From Casuarina equisetifolia (taxonomy: Eukaryota; Streptophyta; Magnoliopsida; Fagales; Casuarinaceae): DNA of 64,000 nucleotides. The DNA lies in assembly GCA_028551475.1 (NCBI GenBank), contig CM052357.1:9347931-9411930 (forward strand), given 5' to 3'. The translations under genes were made by a program, and so were the position numbers. The notes under the pieces were generated by a model. The model was not told where the DNA came from. It did not search any database and saw nothing but the letters and a program-made list of their open reading frames with translations. Positions 47,814 to 60,700 of this stretch are shown here, piece after piece; positions within the stretch are counted from its first letter, which is position 1, and every line of letters begins with the position of its first letter.

Positions 47814-49132
47814 TCAACTCTTGATAGTAGTTCCAAACTTGAAATATGAATACTCTCCATCAACACAATGAAGATAAGCAAAAAAATCATATGTTACACA
47901 ATAATAAAACCAATGTTTAGGATTTCTCTGTTCTTCACAAATGAAACAATAGTGTTCTCCAAGATCATCCTTATTGTTGTAGGTCTTTTTAAGAGGATGA
48001 TCATGAAATTTACAAGTAGCTTCTAGAGGAAAAGTTGCACATCTTGTGAACAAGGAGAAATTGCAGGGAGAGCATGAAATGGTGTCCCTCGTGAAGCATT
48101 TTACCCAGCATTATAAAACATTGGAGATCCATCGAATACTCATCTACCTCACGCTCGTAGGTACAAGCATTACAAAAGAACCAGCTATCCCCTGTCATCA
48201 AGGTAAAATTGCGTGGCACCCCTCCGTAGGTAGCATTTGTTGGTAGACTAGCAGATAGGGTATGTAGAAAAAAGTTGCATTGGGTGCAAGTGTAAAAGGG
48301 AACTGAAATTAGTTGGATACAACCATCACAAACCTTATTATCCATGACCTCCTCAGAATCAAGGATTAACTCATGTTGATGACTAAAATGATTTATCGTT
48401 CTAGCCAGACTTCTTTTGAAAGCCGCACGATTAATATCCTTGATCATGTGAGTTACATAGTCATGGTATTTGATGTTCAACCACATGGTGATTCCATCCT
48501 TGTCATCCATCATTTCACTGGTTCTTGCGCATTTCAAGTGGACAGCGTACCTATATTCCTGACAAAAGTAAGTTGCATAGTTTGTATTTACCTCGTTAGA
48601 ACATAGCTTCCATACTTCGTCATTCTCTTCCTCCCGTTCCTCCTTTTCCTGCTTCTCCTCTGCAATTTTGATGGTACAAGAGAATCGGGCACATTTTGAG
48701 TGAATCATGAGTTGACACACGCTACAAATGCATATATTGTCCTTGCCTTCCTCACCACAGAAGTTGCAAATAAACTGAACATGTTCCACCAATGGAACGA
48801 AAGCGTGTTTGTCACAAGTATTCTTCTTCACTCGCCAGCGAGAGGCGCATGGGATGAAGCCTGAAATCGCATTCATTGCAGCCGTAAGACAAGCACCTTC
48901 TGCAACATTTCTCGCAAGCATCACAGAACCTATAACGGAATGGCATAAAGAGTTCAAGAGGGTGGTCTGGGTGTAAGGGATGTCTAATATGGTGATCTAG
49001 TAAACCACATGATTCATGGCAAAGGAAGTTGCACTCAGGGCATTTGAAGCCAGGGCCCGACAGCAGTTCCTCGCACACGGGACAAGGAACTCCCTCCTCC
49101 CCTTCAATCTCCAGATCTTCTATAAACTTCAC
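47814..49132 (-). pseudogene. DC1-domain (cysteine/histidine-rich C1) protein, frameshifted
   Basis: Minus-strand translation gives several DC1 zinc-binding modules: PCPVCEELLSGPGFKCPEC at about 49010-49080, CDKHAFVPLVEHVQFICNFC at about 48765-48825, and ELILDSEEV...CDGC at about 48310-48380. The reading frame shifts near 48850, after CDFRLHP, and again near 48080. At the second site about 60 nt of a module present in the other copy (HPLLERVTLKCNCC) is missing. Some zinc ligands are replaced (CQEY where CQEC is expected, and LHTLSA where LHTLCA is expected). No ATG precedes the first module in frame. DC1 proteins are plant-specific, often intronless, and of largely unknown role. This copy is unlikely to make a full protein. 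Confidence 0.8.
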
Positions 49133-49349
49133 TCGATCTTGGTTTTAAAGAATTTTCTTTTGTTGGGATTGTGTGTTTGGATAATGTGGGCAAGGTCTCT
49201 GTGGTTCAGTTCCAGACTCCCACACTGGTTCTCTATTTATAGCTCACAAAGGATTTACTTTTTCTTTCCTCTGTCCCTTTCTCACCCTTTTCAGTGCTTC
49301 TGGAGTTCTTTTCCTCTTCTTCTTTCGTTTTCCTCTTTCTCCTTGGGCA

Positions 49350-49885
49350 CGCAATCCTTAATTGATACCCTTCTTCTTCTTCTTTCATTCTCTCTTTCTT
49401 TTTTCTCTGCTTATATTCTTTTCCTCCTTTTCAATTCTCTTCTACTTCTTTTCCTTTCTCCCATCCCTCCGTCCATTTATTCTTTTCTTTTTGTCAAAGC
49501 TTCAAGTTTCAAGCATCAAGCATCAAGCAGTGAATTTAAACAATACTCTCCCTGGCCAAGATTCGTCAAAAGTTGCAGGATTGCGGGTTCAAGGCTTAAA
49601 GCACGCAAATCCTTCATGGATTCTTCTCTTCCTCCATTCTTTCTATCTTTTCTCTGCTTATATTTTTTTCCTCTTTCGAACCTTCGAGAGTCCTCTTCTA
49701 CTTCTTTTCCACTCTCTTTTTCGGTCGATTTATTCTTTGCTTCTTGCCAACGACTCAAGCTTGAAGCACCAAGCAGTGAAACCAAAACAACACCCTCAAC
49801 GGACAAGATTCGTTAAAAGATGGGAGATTCACTGTTCAAGGCTTAAAGCACGCAAATCCTTCGTGGATTCTTTCCTTCTTCCCCC
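49350..49885. repeat. 247-bp C/T-rich tandem repeat upstream of the DC1 pseudogene
   Basis: Two copies share the phrases caaggcttaaagcacgcaaa (49589 and 49836) and ttctctgcttatatt (about 49405 and 49650), offset by 247 bp. A third, partial copy may start near 49345. Because the DNA is almost pure pyrimidine over long runs, it creates long but meaningless plus-strand ORFs here. It covers the region 5' of the DC1 pseudogene. Confidence 0.75.
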
Positions 49886-49889
49886 TCCC

Positions 49890-50290
49890 TTTTCTCTCTC
49901 AGTCCCTGGACCTGTTACTTTACCTACCCTTGAAATTTTTTGGTTGGATAGGTAACTCTACGATCACTGATATTTTCTTGTTAACTTTAATTTAATCTCT
50001 TTGGGTGAAGTTGTCCACTAAAGGAAAGCAATTAACTTGACACTATAAGCTGTATTAATCATATTCCTTGTAATCTTATCACCTAATATTTACTGCCACA
50101 ACAACAATTTAGGCTAGGTTTTTGACCAATGAAAAATCTGCTTTTATAGTTGGGTCGCATAGTTTCAAACTCACTTTTTATGGAACAAGTAAATTTTTAC
50201 GCTAACATTTAATCCACACAAATGGAAAGGAGAGATAAATAATAATCAATATTTGTTAAAATAAAGTATACCATTACATACATATACATA
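49890..50290. other. Spacer between the two DC1 copies
   Basis: AT-rich spacer with no coding signal. Its right part (from about 50170) begins to match 47520 onward, the 3' flank of the first DC1 copy. Confidence 0.4.
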
Positions 50291-50439
50291 ACTTTCTCTA
50301 ATTATTCTTCATAAGGCCATCTATTTTTGTCAAACATGTAAAAGCAATGACTATGTCATCTAAACTACGAAACAATAATTACTTGGGTGAACATTAAACT
50401 AACATTCCTTGAAATGAATGGCCACCAAATAAAATTAGA

Positions 50440-51046
50440 AATTCCAACATTATATAAAGTAGGTATGAATGCTTCCTTGACGAAAGTGACAGGATATGGA
50501 TGGCCCTCGTCTTTGGGGTTGTTTCAAACTTTAACATATGAATATTCTCCCACTAATGTATTGAAGATGAGAAGGAAACTTATATGTTACACAATAATAG
50601 AATCAATGTTTATGATTTTTTTTTCCTTCACAAATGAAACAATAGTATTTTCTAAAATCATCTTTGGCATATTAGGTCATTTAAAGAGGATGATCATGAA
50701 ACTTACAACTAGCTTCTACAGGAAAAGTTGCACATCTTAAGCATGAGGAGAAATTGCAAGGAGAGCGTGAAAGGGAACCCCTACCTTCACAACAGTTGCA
50801 TTTTAGAGTAACTCTTTCTAAGAGGGGGTGTTGGTGTCCCTCATGAAGAATCTTACACTGCATTATAAAACATTGGAGAGCCATCGTGTATTGATCAACT
50901 TCACGCTCGTAGGAAAATCCATGTTGAGGCCATTCACAAGCATCACGAAAGAACAAGCCATCACTAACACCGAGGTAAACCTTCGTTACTTCTATTACTG
51001 CTAAAACTACTATTAAAGCTAGTAAAGTCATTGCTACTTCTGTCAT
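50440..51046 (-). pseudogene. Second DC1-domain pseudogene (C-terminal part only)
   Basis: The minus-strand product contains SYEREVDQYTMALQCFIMQC, ILHEGHQHPLLERVTLKCNC, and PCNFSSCLRCATFPVEASCK followed by FHDHPL. These match the end of the DC1 copy at 47814-49132 and include the module that copy lacks. Downstream the frame breaks (FYYCVTYKF occurs in another frame). The N-terminal modules are absent. The 3' flank also matches that of the first copy, so the duplication included flanking DNA. Confidence 0.75.
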
Positions 51047-51539
51047 TTGGCAACTTCAACCGAATTAATGTCAGTGGGTTAAGGTAAGGCAGCTTATTAA
51101 AAGGAAGGAGAGATTAGAGTTTATCTATTTACCAATCTACATTCGCGCTTGCTTACTGGCTTGATTAAAGAGTACTAGCCCTTTTGATTGCAGATTACAG
51201 TGTCGTAACTTTATTGTTTGCTGACAAAATAACTAAAACCACCAGAGACTTTTCTATTCTCACCCCTCTTGGGTGAAAATTAAAGGAAAAATAGATTTCT
51301 AAAACATATGAACTTTTACAAGGGAAATTCAGCTATTGTGTTGGGCATGTTTAAGTTGATAGAATTCTACGTTATAGAAAAAGATCTAGACGATTTTGTT
51401 CCTGACGTGGGAAGTAGGTTATTTGCCCTTTTACAAAAAATGTATAAGGAAAATGACAATTAAAGGTTTTGGCCAGGAATAAAGAAGTTAGTACTTTTAA
51501 ATATGGAACGGTATTATTGGTGAAGCTACTGATCTTGCA

Positions 51540-51739
51540 CCGCGCCAAGAATAGTCGTCCAAATGGAAGAATGTAAATTGGATGTCAGAAGTTGGAACTC
51601 GGAAGCAAATACAGGAGGGAGCAGTACACTGTTTTGTACAGAAAACGCTGGCGGTGGGAGAGATGGAGAATGGATCATTCCAACTTTAGAGAGTTCTGAG
51701 AATGGAGATCCCTATGGCCGCGTAGGCGATATCAACTAG
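51540..51739 (+). pseudogene. PORR gene remnant (5' leader fused to C-terminal tail)
   Basis: The leader sequence corresponding to 43121-43195 runs straight into sequence corresponding to 44500-44641 (from gaagcaaatacaggagg through the stop tag at 51737-51739). Everything encoding the start codon and the PORR domain is missing. An extra 50-60 bp (about 51805-51860) is inserted in the 3' flank. It is not functional. Confidence 0.85.
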
Positions 51740-52205
51740 TAATTTGGAATTTTTATCCGGATTTAATGAGAATTAAGATGGTGAAACCGATTCCTGCAAT
51801 TAGGTCTCATGGCACCAAGTTAACCACATGATGCTCATATGGTTAACTTCTATTGGGTTGCAAGTGGTCTTCTTCTATTGGACCTAGAGAGCTGCCTCAA
51901 AGAACTGTAATGTGGCACCTGGGGAAATAATGTGTGGTAAGTTGCATCTTCCCTTTAAAGTTATTCATCTTGCTGGTTTGATTGTCATCTGTAGGCACTG
52001 GAAGAAACATGATTCTTTATTGCAGTGGTTACTCTTGACATCTTCTTAGGCTGTCTTGTTTTATAGTTATAGCATTTCATAGTTGCATGAGAAGAAACAT
52101 GATTCTTCCCGCATGAGTTTGCTATGTTTATAGGTTTTATCTTTTGATAATTTCTTTGATCAAGAAGACCTTGAACACATCTCTTGAACATTCTTTTGAG
52201 TATAT

Positions 52206-54650
52206 ATTCTTGGCAATACAGTTGTCCTAATTGCATATGATTGATTATGTCCTGATATTTGGTGATTCCTTTCATGGTTTAGGTGATCGAAATATTGTAT
52301 ATTTTGGGAAAATAGATCATCTTCTATAAGGAAGATATCCTTGTCAGCAAGGATGTCATCTTTCACAAAGACATGTTTCCCTTTCAAGATCAGCTTATGC
52401 CCTCCACACTGCCAATTTCTCCACTAGTTGATCGGCTTTTCCTATATGACTAGGGTTCTTCTAGGCCTCCCTCACTATTATTACTTAAGCCTCCTGCTGC
52501 TCCCTAGGCATTGCCCCCTACATCAAAGCCTTTCAGTGATTTTCACTTCTTCGGACTATCCTTTGGTTAAGCTTGCTCTTGATTCTCTTCATGCCGCTAC
52601 ACCTATCTCTATGCCAAATGCTCCTGCTATTTCTTTGTCGATGCTTTTGTAGACATTTCTGACAATAATCTGGCAATTGTTTATGTTATGATGTCACACG
52701 CGCTCTTGCCCACCCCTCGCTACTCGACATGTACCACACAACCTCCCTTGTGGAATCAGGAATACATTTGCTTTAACCTCCACTACTTAGGTACCCAACA
52801 TCCTTCTTTTGTCAGTTTTGTTAAACTCATGCCAAAACAATATGTTGTATAAGTCATATATCAAGGATCGAGAACCCATTTCCTATCATAAGGCTACTCA
52901 AGACTGCCGTTGATAATAAGCTATGAAAGCTACACTTCACATTCCCATAAACAATCATACAAGATCAAACACAAGGGCAATGGATTTGTGAAGCACTACA
53001 AAGCTTGATTGGTGGCAAAAGAATTTACTCAAAATAAATATTTTGACTACTAGGAAACCTTCTCCTAGTAGCCAAGGAGGTTATTGTCTACTCTTTCATC
53101 TTTGTTGCTACTTCTCAAGATTGATCTTTTCATTAGATAGACATCTATAATGCTTCTCTCCATGGATTTGTAAAAATAAATTTACATGGATCTTCCTTTG
53201 AGATTACGCAAAAAAAAATTTCATATTACGTTGTATAAGTCGTATATCAAGGATTTGTCATCTTTGTAAATCCTTTTATAGACTTAAATAGACATCTTGA
53301 TAGTAATATGTGAAGTTCACCATGACACTCATTACAACATGATTCAAGTAATCCAAGCATGATTATGCTTTATTCACATGGATTCAAGATACTTCAGTCA
53401 TTTACTTGTTGATATATGTCAATAATATTCTTATTATATGAAATAATGCACATGCCATTATGGATTTCAGGAAATACTTGCATTCCACCTTTTGCATGAA
53501 AGACTTATGTCCACTTGAGTATTTTATGGAGATTACATGCTCAAAGAAAAGTACATGTCTCAGTCAATGCAAGTTTTTTTCTTGAGATTATTCCAAAGGC
53601 TAGCCTATTAGGATGCAAGTAAGTTGTTATCCCAATCAAGCATAATATGAAATTGACAACAATGTAGTATGATGTTGGAATGTCCTCTCTAAAAGATGAC
53701 TTTTTTCTTAAAAACCTATCAAGTCATCAATGATATGTTAAGAAGCTTATTTACCTCACCATGACTAAACCTAATATATGCTACATCATGTAGATACTTA
53801 GTCAATTCATACATGATTCAAAACAACCAAATGTGCATGCTACTTTGAAAGTAGTAAAGTATATGATAGGATGTCCAAGTTTAAAAGCTCTTCAATTTAA
53901 AGATTGCAACATAAAGGTAACTATTTATTATGATACAAATTAAGTCACATGTCTCATAAGCCAAAGGTTCATTCTAGCTTCTATGTTAAATTGTGATACT
54001 CTCTGCTATCATGGAACATGAAGTAGTCAAAATATCAAGCAATGAAAAAAATAGTTAAGACATTGTTTAGATGCGAGGCTTACTTTTAAATCTTGGAATT
54101 TGGTAAAGAGGACCTATTGTCTTATTCTATGATGATGATACAACTATTAAACTATAACAAATTTGATAGTCCATGAAAGAACAAAACACATTGAAATTGA
54201 ATGGCATTTCATTATAGATAAAATTTAGGAAAGTATAATTAAGACAAGAAAGATAAGAACCATATAGCAACCTACAAATATTTTCACCAAATCTTTACAT
54301 CAAAGGGAATATGTGTATAAATGAAACAAACTCAATATTCTTAATATATACATACCACTAGTATAAGAGAAAGTATTGGCACTATAGTTGCCAAATTACA
54401 CATGATTGATTCTGTCATGATATTTTGGTGATTCCTTCCATGATTTACGTGATTGTAATATTATATAATTGGAAAAATAGATCAACTTGTATAAAGAAAA
54501 TATTTTGTAATTATTTTCTTTATAGTGTAGTCCTTGTATTATAAATAGGACTCCATTATACATCTTTACAATCAAGTAAAGCTATTACAATTTTTTTCCT
54601 AACCACTCTATTAAACGATTTATCTTTGCTTCATTCTTGTTTCCTATCAT
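52206..54650 (+). mobile_element. Decayed Ty1/copia retrotransposon inserted in the duplicated block
   Basis: A 5' LTR piece (about 52206-52360) and a 3' LTR (about 54374-54650) share the phrases acatgattgattctgtc/gcatatgattgattatgtc and tttggtgattcctt. Between them the plus strand shows copia pol pieces in order: YLLIYVNNILII near 53400-53450 (catalytic YVDD altered), LRYLHSTFCMKDLCPLEYF-like sequence near 53470-53530, LLGCK near 53600, an RNase H-like piece near 53860-54060, the NTLKLNGISL segment near 54190, and FTKSLHQREYVYK near 54285. There are many stops and frameshifts, and the gag/protease/integrase part is missing. The flanks match 45110 and 45440 of the intact block. Confidence 0.85.
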
Positions 54651-55859
54651 ATATTACGATGCTTTATGGAGACCTGATATATGATGTTTTATGGCCTTTT
54701 TTATTTTTATTTTTTCATTTTTTTCCCTTTTTCAAACCCCAAACCATGTAAACTCATTGATTAGAGGTCTTGACCTAGTTACCACTAGATTAAGGGAGTC
54801 CTTTTTGCTTGCCTAGTTGGTTGTTTACTTTTACATTGGTTTATGCTTATAACCCATATTAGTCAATGTAGTTGAGGTAAACACCTAATGCAGGGGCAAA
54901 TAAATAATCAATAATCATCCAACTTTCAAGGTCAATTAAGGGGTTGGGTATGCTTAGTGATAATTCTAAAAGCCTAAAAAATAGAAGATATCTACATTAC
55001 TTGGAATTTCTTCCTATGCTTATTAGGAACAAATGATAGATAACAAGGTCTTTAGAAATATATATATATTCTTGTTGTTGAATTTTTCCCTTTTTCATCA
55101 TTCTCATTCAACTTTCCCATGAATTCCTTATCCTAGGCATATTTTGGTCAGCTGCTTCCTTTTTATTTCTACGTAAATTGTTTTGTTTTGCAATTGTCTA
55201 ATGTTCTTAGGACTATTTTGTCATTTTCATAGAAGTAGTTTATCTACAAAGTCTAGGTCATTGTCATTTGATCTAATGGTTTTCATGCCTTTATGTGCAC
55301 TTCCATTTTGTTTCTCTTATAATAAGTTCCTTAAATATAAATTAGTAAGTTTCATGCCTTTACCTCATGAAATGATTATAAATAATGTCATTGATAATTA
55401 TTGTTTCCTTATAATGATATACTAGTAGTTGAATGCTGATTGTGATTTGTGACATTATTTTACTAATGACTTTAAGTCTTGCTCTAGAAACATATGTTGA
55501 ACACTTTAACTAGATGTTGATTTTCACAGCTTCTCAGGCCTAAAAGGTATGTGATTGTAAAAAGCCTCATATGGAATTCCATTATTGCTTCCTTAGGCAT
55601 CCTTAATGAGATTTCATGTTTTGTTTCTTGCTTCTATTTGTCTATTAAGGCACATAGTCGTTTACTTTTGAATGAGCCTTTTATAGTGATTTCTATTGAT
55701 GATGAATTAGAAACACTTTGACATGTCTTTTATATCATTGGCAAGATTTTCTAGGATATGTCTTTTCAAAGATATTGAAGGCATTACTCAATTACCATTT
55801 TCAAGAACAATTTTACTTCTTAAAAGATCACAAATGCATTTTTTTAAAGTTATTCTTTT

Positions 55860-56149
55860 ATCCATTTATTTTATTTTAAGAAATAGGGGTAGTGCGCTTA
55901 TTATTTATATTGATAACAAAAATAGACTAAAATATCATACCTATTAGAAAAACATATAAGGGAATGCATAATACCTAACCTTTTATTACATAAACCCAAT
56001 GAACATGTGTAAAGTTTCACTAGAATAAAAACATAATTGACTAGCATGAATGTGTAACCATTAATGAAAAATAAAATATTACTCTAATTGAAACTTAGCA
56101 TAAAGTGAAAGTAATTGTTTAAGGAGGCCTATAATGCTCTAAGCCTAGT
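55860..56149. other. Short AT-rich spacer before the Athila-like element
   Basis: No gene, repeat or match to other parts of the window was noticed. Confidence 0.4.
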
Positions 56150-57564
56150 TGATAACTCTATTTTTGTAGAGTTATTTTGACTATTTTAGGATATAAATAA
56201 TACAAGTTTTATAAGATAATATTTAAGTTTTGATATATTTATGTAAATTGGTGTTATTTATGCAGCAAACCCCAAAAGAGCAAAAGAAATAAAGGAAGAA
56301 AAAGTTACAAAAAGGCACGTGAAGAAGACAAGGAAAGAAAAAGAAATCAAAAGAAGAAAAGAGGAGGCAACGTGTAAAGTAGAAAAAAAGAGGAAAAGGA
56401 CAAAAAAGGACAAGAAAGGAAATAAAGGAAAAGGGGCAAAAAAGTGAATTACTAAGGGAGAATCTTAGGGCACGCATCTAAGATAGCATAAAAAGGGCAA
56501 AGGAACGTGAATTAAAAAGGGAGAAGGCGCCGCACAAGAGAAGAAGAGAGAGAAAAGAGAGAAAAGAAGAAGAAGCCGCGTGTTGCCGCCAAAACCAACC
56601 AAGGGAGAGAGAAAAAGTGAGAGAAGAAAGAGAAAACCAAGAAAGAAAAAGAGAAATATAGGCGCGAAAGCTTCCCTCTACTTCTTATCATTCTTGAATT
56701 GTAGAAATTTTGTAAAGAATTCTTAAAGAAAAGACAGTGTGGTGACAACTTTCCTGTTTTTTTATTTAAGATGTTTTGCTTAATTTCTACTATTGCTTTG
56801 GTTTGTTATTTTATTATATTCTAAACTTCTTTTGTTAGAGCGAAGATGTAGCCTAACTATGATGATGTGAATTTTATAAGTTTTTATGTTTTGTAATATA
56901 TTTTATTTATGTGAGTTATATATTATTATGCTTAATGCTTTTAAGTGATTGGCCACCACTTGAATGATTTGATGTGCATATTTGAGACTAAGAGGTAATA
57001 ATATGCAATTGCTTTTTATAATATATAACCATGAATTAAATGTGGGTAGACATATACCATGTTATTTGTGTGGCTTTCGGTGATAAGATGATCGAAAGAT
57101 TTATTGTAAACCAGGAATATTCACAGATCCTAATGCATTTGGTTTGTTTCAATTCACATATAGAGATATAGTGAATTAATAAACTAAATAGGTTTACTAT
57201 ACCTAGACATAGGATAGTAAATAAATTAGAAAGTTCTGCCATCACATGGGTAATATCATTCTTGTAGGCATAAACTATGAAAATTCATATCTAGTAGTTA
57301 TGGTGAAATCGGAAGCTTTAACATGTTTCTCATCTTGATTTTTCTTACTTTGATTCAATTTTAATTAGTCTTGAGTTTTCGTTTTGAAAGTTTTAAATTT
57401 TAATTCATCATCAACAATATTTTGATTTGCTAGATAAATTTTAGGATTAATTCATCATTAGTACTTAATTAGTTTAGTATTCACCAATTTTCGTGGGACG
57501 ATACTTTTCTTATCATTATATTACTTGTTCAACATGTTCACTTGCATTTAAAATTCACCGAACA
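56150..57564 (+). repeat. 5' LTR of the Athila-like element (approximate ends)
   Basis: The start is placed at TGATAACTC (56150) and the end at AACA (57564), six bases before the primer-binding site. The length of about 1.4 kb suits Athila elements. It contains a purine-rich, A/G-dominated stretch (56270-56700). The second LTR is not in the window, so the ends cannot be confirmed. Confidence 0.5.
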
Positions 57565-57570
57565 AGTTTT

Positions 57571-57588
57571 TGGCGCCATTGCCGGGGA
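57571..57588 (+). other. Primer-binding site, tRNA-Asp type
   Basis: TGGCGCCATTGCCGGGGA matches the 3' end complement of plant tRNA-Asp (TGGCGCCGTTGCCGGGGA) with one change, G to A at the eighth base. Placement directly after the LTR is as expected. Confidence 0.85.
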
Positions 57589-57797
57589 TTGGTTGTTTTA
57601 CTACTCGTTAATATTAATACCGAATAATTCTAAGTTTAATCTAGTTTTTATTTTCTTTAAAAAAAATGATTTTTTTTGTTTTGTTAGATTTTATTTTTGT
57701 TATGCTTTATTATTGTTATTTTTACATTAAAAAAATTAATTAAAAAAATCAATCATTTTTTTTTAGTTGCTACTTTTCAGGATTGTTACAGACGTGC

Positions 57798-60700
57798 ATG
57801 ACCCGTAGCCAAAGAGAACAAGTTAATCTTGGCCCAGAAATTAAACGCAAAGTCAGAAAGCAACGAAAGGAGCTAAGAGAACAAAGAAGTGAAGCTACAA
57901 AAATGACAGAGAATGATGATCCACGCAAGCTTCTAAAAGAATATGTTGCAGCAACAGTTCAGGGTGCCACATCAAGCATCAAAAGGCCTGCAATTTAAGC
58001 AAACAACTTTGAAATCAAGCCAGCACTCATTCAGATGCTTCAAAATTCTGTGCAATTTTATGGGCTACCAAATGATGATCCAAATGCTCACATTGATGCT
58101 TTTCTTGAAATATGTGACATGATTAAATACAATGGAGTCACAGATGATGCTGTTAGATTAAGGTTATTCCCATTTTCTTTAAGAGACAAAGCTAAAAGTT
58201 GGCTTTCTTTTCTTCCTGCAGGATCAATTACAACATAGGATGATTTGGCTCAAAAATTTCTTAGTAAATTCTTTCCTCCAGCAAAATATGCAAAAATGCG
58301 TAATGATATTACCGCTTTTATGCAGATGGACAATGAATCATTGTATGAAGCTTGGGAAAGATTTTAGGAGCTTTTAAGAAAATGTCCACAACATGGACTA
58401 CCCATATGGTTACAAGTATAAACTTTCTATAATGGGTCTAGTACAAATCTTCGTTTTATGCTTGATGCAACTGCAGGAGGGGCTTTGAACAATAAGACAC
58501 CAAAAGAAGCATATGATCTTTTGGAGAAAATGGCAAATAATAGTTATCAATGGCCTACTGAGAGGTCACCAGTGAGGAAAGCTAGTGGAATTCATGAAGT
58601 AGATGCTTACACTGCAATGTATGCACAAATTGAAAAACTCAACAAGAAAATAGATAACCTGAGTGCTCCAATCATGAAGATTCAGAACATATTATGTGAT
58701 CATTGTGGTGGAGGACATGCAAGCATAGAGTGCCAAGTAGGTAACACCTTTGCACAGGGTAGCGAAGATGCTAATTATGTTGGAAATTCAAGTAGGCCAC
58801 AAAATAATCCATACTCCAACACTTACAATCTGGGATGGCGTAACCACCTAAATTTTTCATGGAGTAATTCTAATGCAATGAGGCCACCACCAGGGTTCAT
58901 GCAACCAGAAGAAAAGAAGCCTAACTTAGAGGAAATGGTTGCCAAGATGTTACAGAACAACGAAATAAGAATGCAAAACCAAGAAGCTTCAATTCAAAAT
59001 TTAGAGGTGCAAATAGGTCAGTTGGCTAATATGATTTCTGGAAGACAACAAGGTTCATTGCCAAGTAGCACAGAGAAGAATCCTATAGAAGATGCAAAGG
59101 TAATAACCTTGAGAAATGGCAAACAAGTGAGAAAAGATAACGTTGAGAAGGAAAATGTCAGGGATAAGGAAGATGATGTTAGCACGCAGCCTGAGGAGGC
59201 AACCAAAAGGACATTATTCCCTGATAATCCCAAGCCTTATGTGCCTCCAATTCTATTTCCTCAGAGACTCCAGCAACGTAAAATAGATAAGTAGTTTTCT
59301 AAATTTCTTGATGTATTTAAAAAATTACATATTAACATTCCTTTTGCATATGCATTAGCTCAAATGCCCAGTTATGCAAAATTTCTTAAGGAGATATTGA
59401 AAAACAAAAGGAAGCTGGAAGAGTATGAAACTGTGAAGCTAATTGAAGAATGCTCAGCCATCTTACAAAACAAACTGCCTCCAAAATTAAAATATCCAGG
59501 GAGTTTTACAATTCCTTGTACTATTAGAGATTCTCACTTTGATAAGGCATTATGTGATTTAGGAGCTAGTATTAATCTAATGCCTTTTTCTGTTTTCAGG
59601 AAATTAGGATTGGGTAAAGTGAAGCCAACCACAGTGTCCCTACAATTGGCTGATCGATCAATTAAATATCCAAGGGGCATTGTAGAAGATGTATTGGTAA
59701 AAGTTGACAAATTCATTTTTCTTGCAAATTTTATAGTACTTGACATAGAGGAGGACTTTGAGGTACCACTTATCTTAGGTCGACCTTTTCTAGCAACAGG
59801 AAGAGCTTTGATTGATGTACAATAAGGGAAGTTAATATTAAGAGTTCAAAATGATTCTGTCATTTTTAATGTTTTTACTACTATGAAACATCTATCTAAT
59901 GATAGTTCTTGCTTTAGGGTTGAGACAATTAATAAGTTTGTGAATAAGATCTTTTAGGAAAAAGCTTTTAAGGATCCACTTGAAGCATGCTTGGTTCACC
60001 CAAAGAATGAGGAAATTGAAAGCGAAGAGATACAAGAGTATGCCAATCTCATGGAAGCAAATCCACCATATTCACAGCAAAAGGCAATAAAGTTTGAGGA
60101 GTTGGGACAACACATGACAAAACCTAAGTCATCAATTGAAGAGCCCCTAACTCTTGAACTCAAGCTCTTACCTTCTCATTTGAAATATGTTTATTTAGAT
60201 GAAGTTTCTACTTTGCCAGTAATCATATCTTCTTCTTTGACAGAATCAATGGAAGAGAAATTACTTCAGGTGTTGAAAGAGTATAAAGGAGCAATTGGAT
60301 GGAAAATAGCTGACATCAAGGGAATTAGTCCTTCACTTTGCATGCACAAGATTTTAATGGAAGAGCAGTACAAAGCTACTGTTCAACCTTAGAGGCAATT
60401 GAATCCAAAGATGCAAGAAGTGGTGAAGGCTGAGGTAATCAAGTTGCTTGATGCAGGGATCATTTATCCTATCTCAGACAGTCCCTGGGTAAGTCCTATG
60501 CAAGTTGTGCCAAAGAAGAGAGGTATGACTGTTTAAGGAAATGACAATAATGAATTAATTCTAACTAGGACAATTACTGGATGGCGTGTGTGTATAGATT
60601 ATAGAAAACTAAATGATGCCACTAGAAAAGATCATTTCCCTTTACCATTTATTGATCAAATGTTAGAAAGGCTTGCAGGACATGAATTTTATTGCTTTCT

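Larger units (their letters stand above)
51060..55860 (+). repeat. Decayed second copy of the PORR gene block
   Basis: Three stretches align in order with the intact block: 51060-51590 with 42680-43195, 51590-52200 with 44500-45110, and 54800-55860 with 45440-46560. Between the first two, 1.3 kb of PORR coding sequence is deleted. Between the last two sits a copia element. Many point changes and small indels separate the copies, so the event is old. Confidence 0.85.

Noticed and set aside
49016..49955. Plus-strand ORFs of 266 and 197 codons rich in Phe, Leu and Ser
   Set aside because: They are produced by long pyrimidine runs and a tandem repeat. They overlap the DC1 pseudogene on the other strand and show no domain, only monotonous hydrophobic composition.
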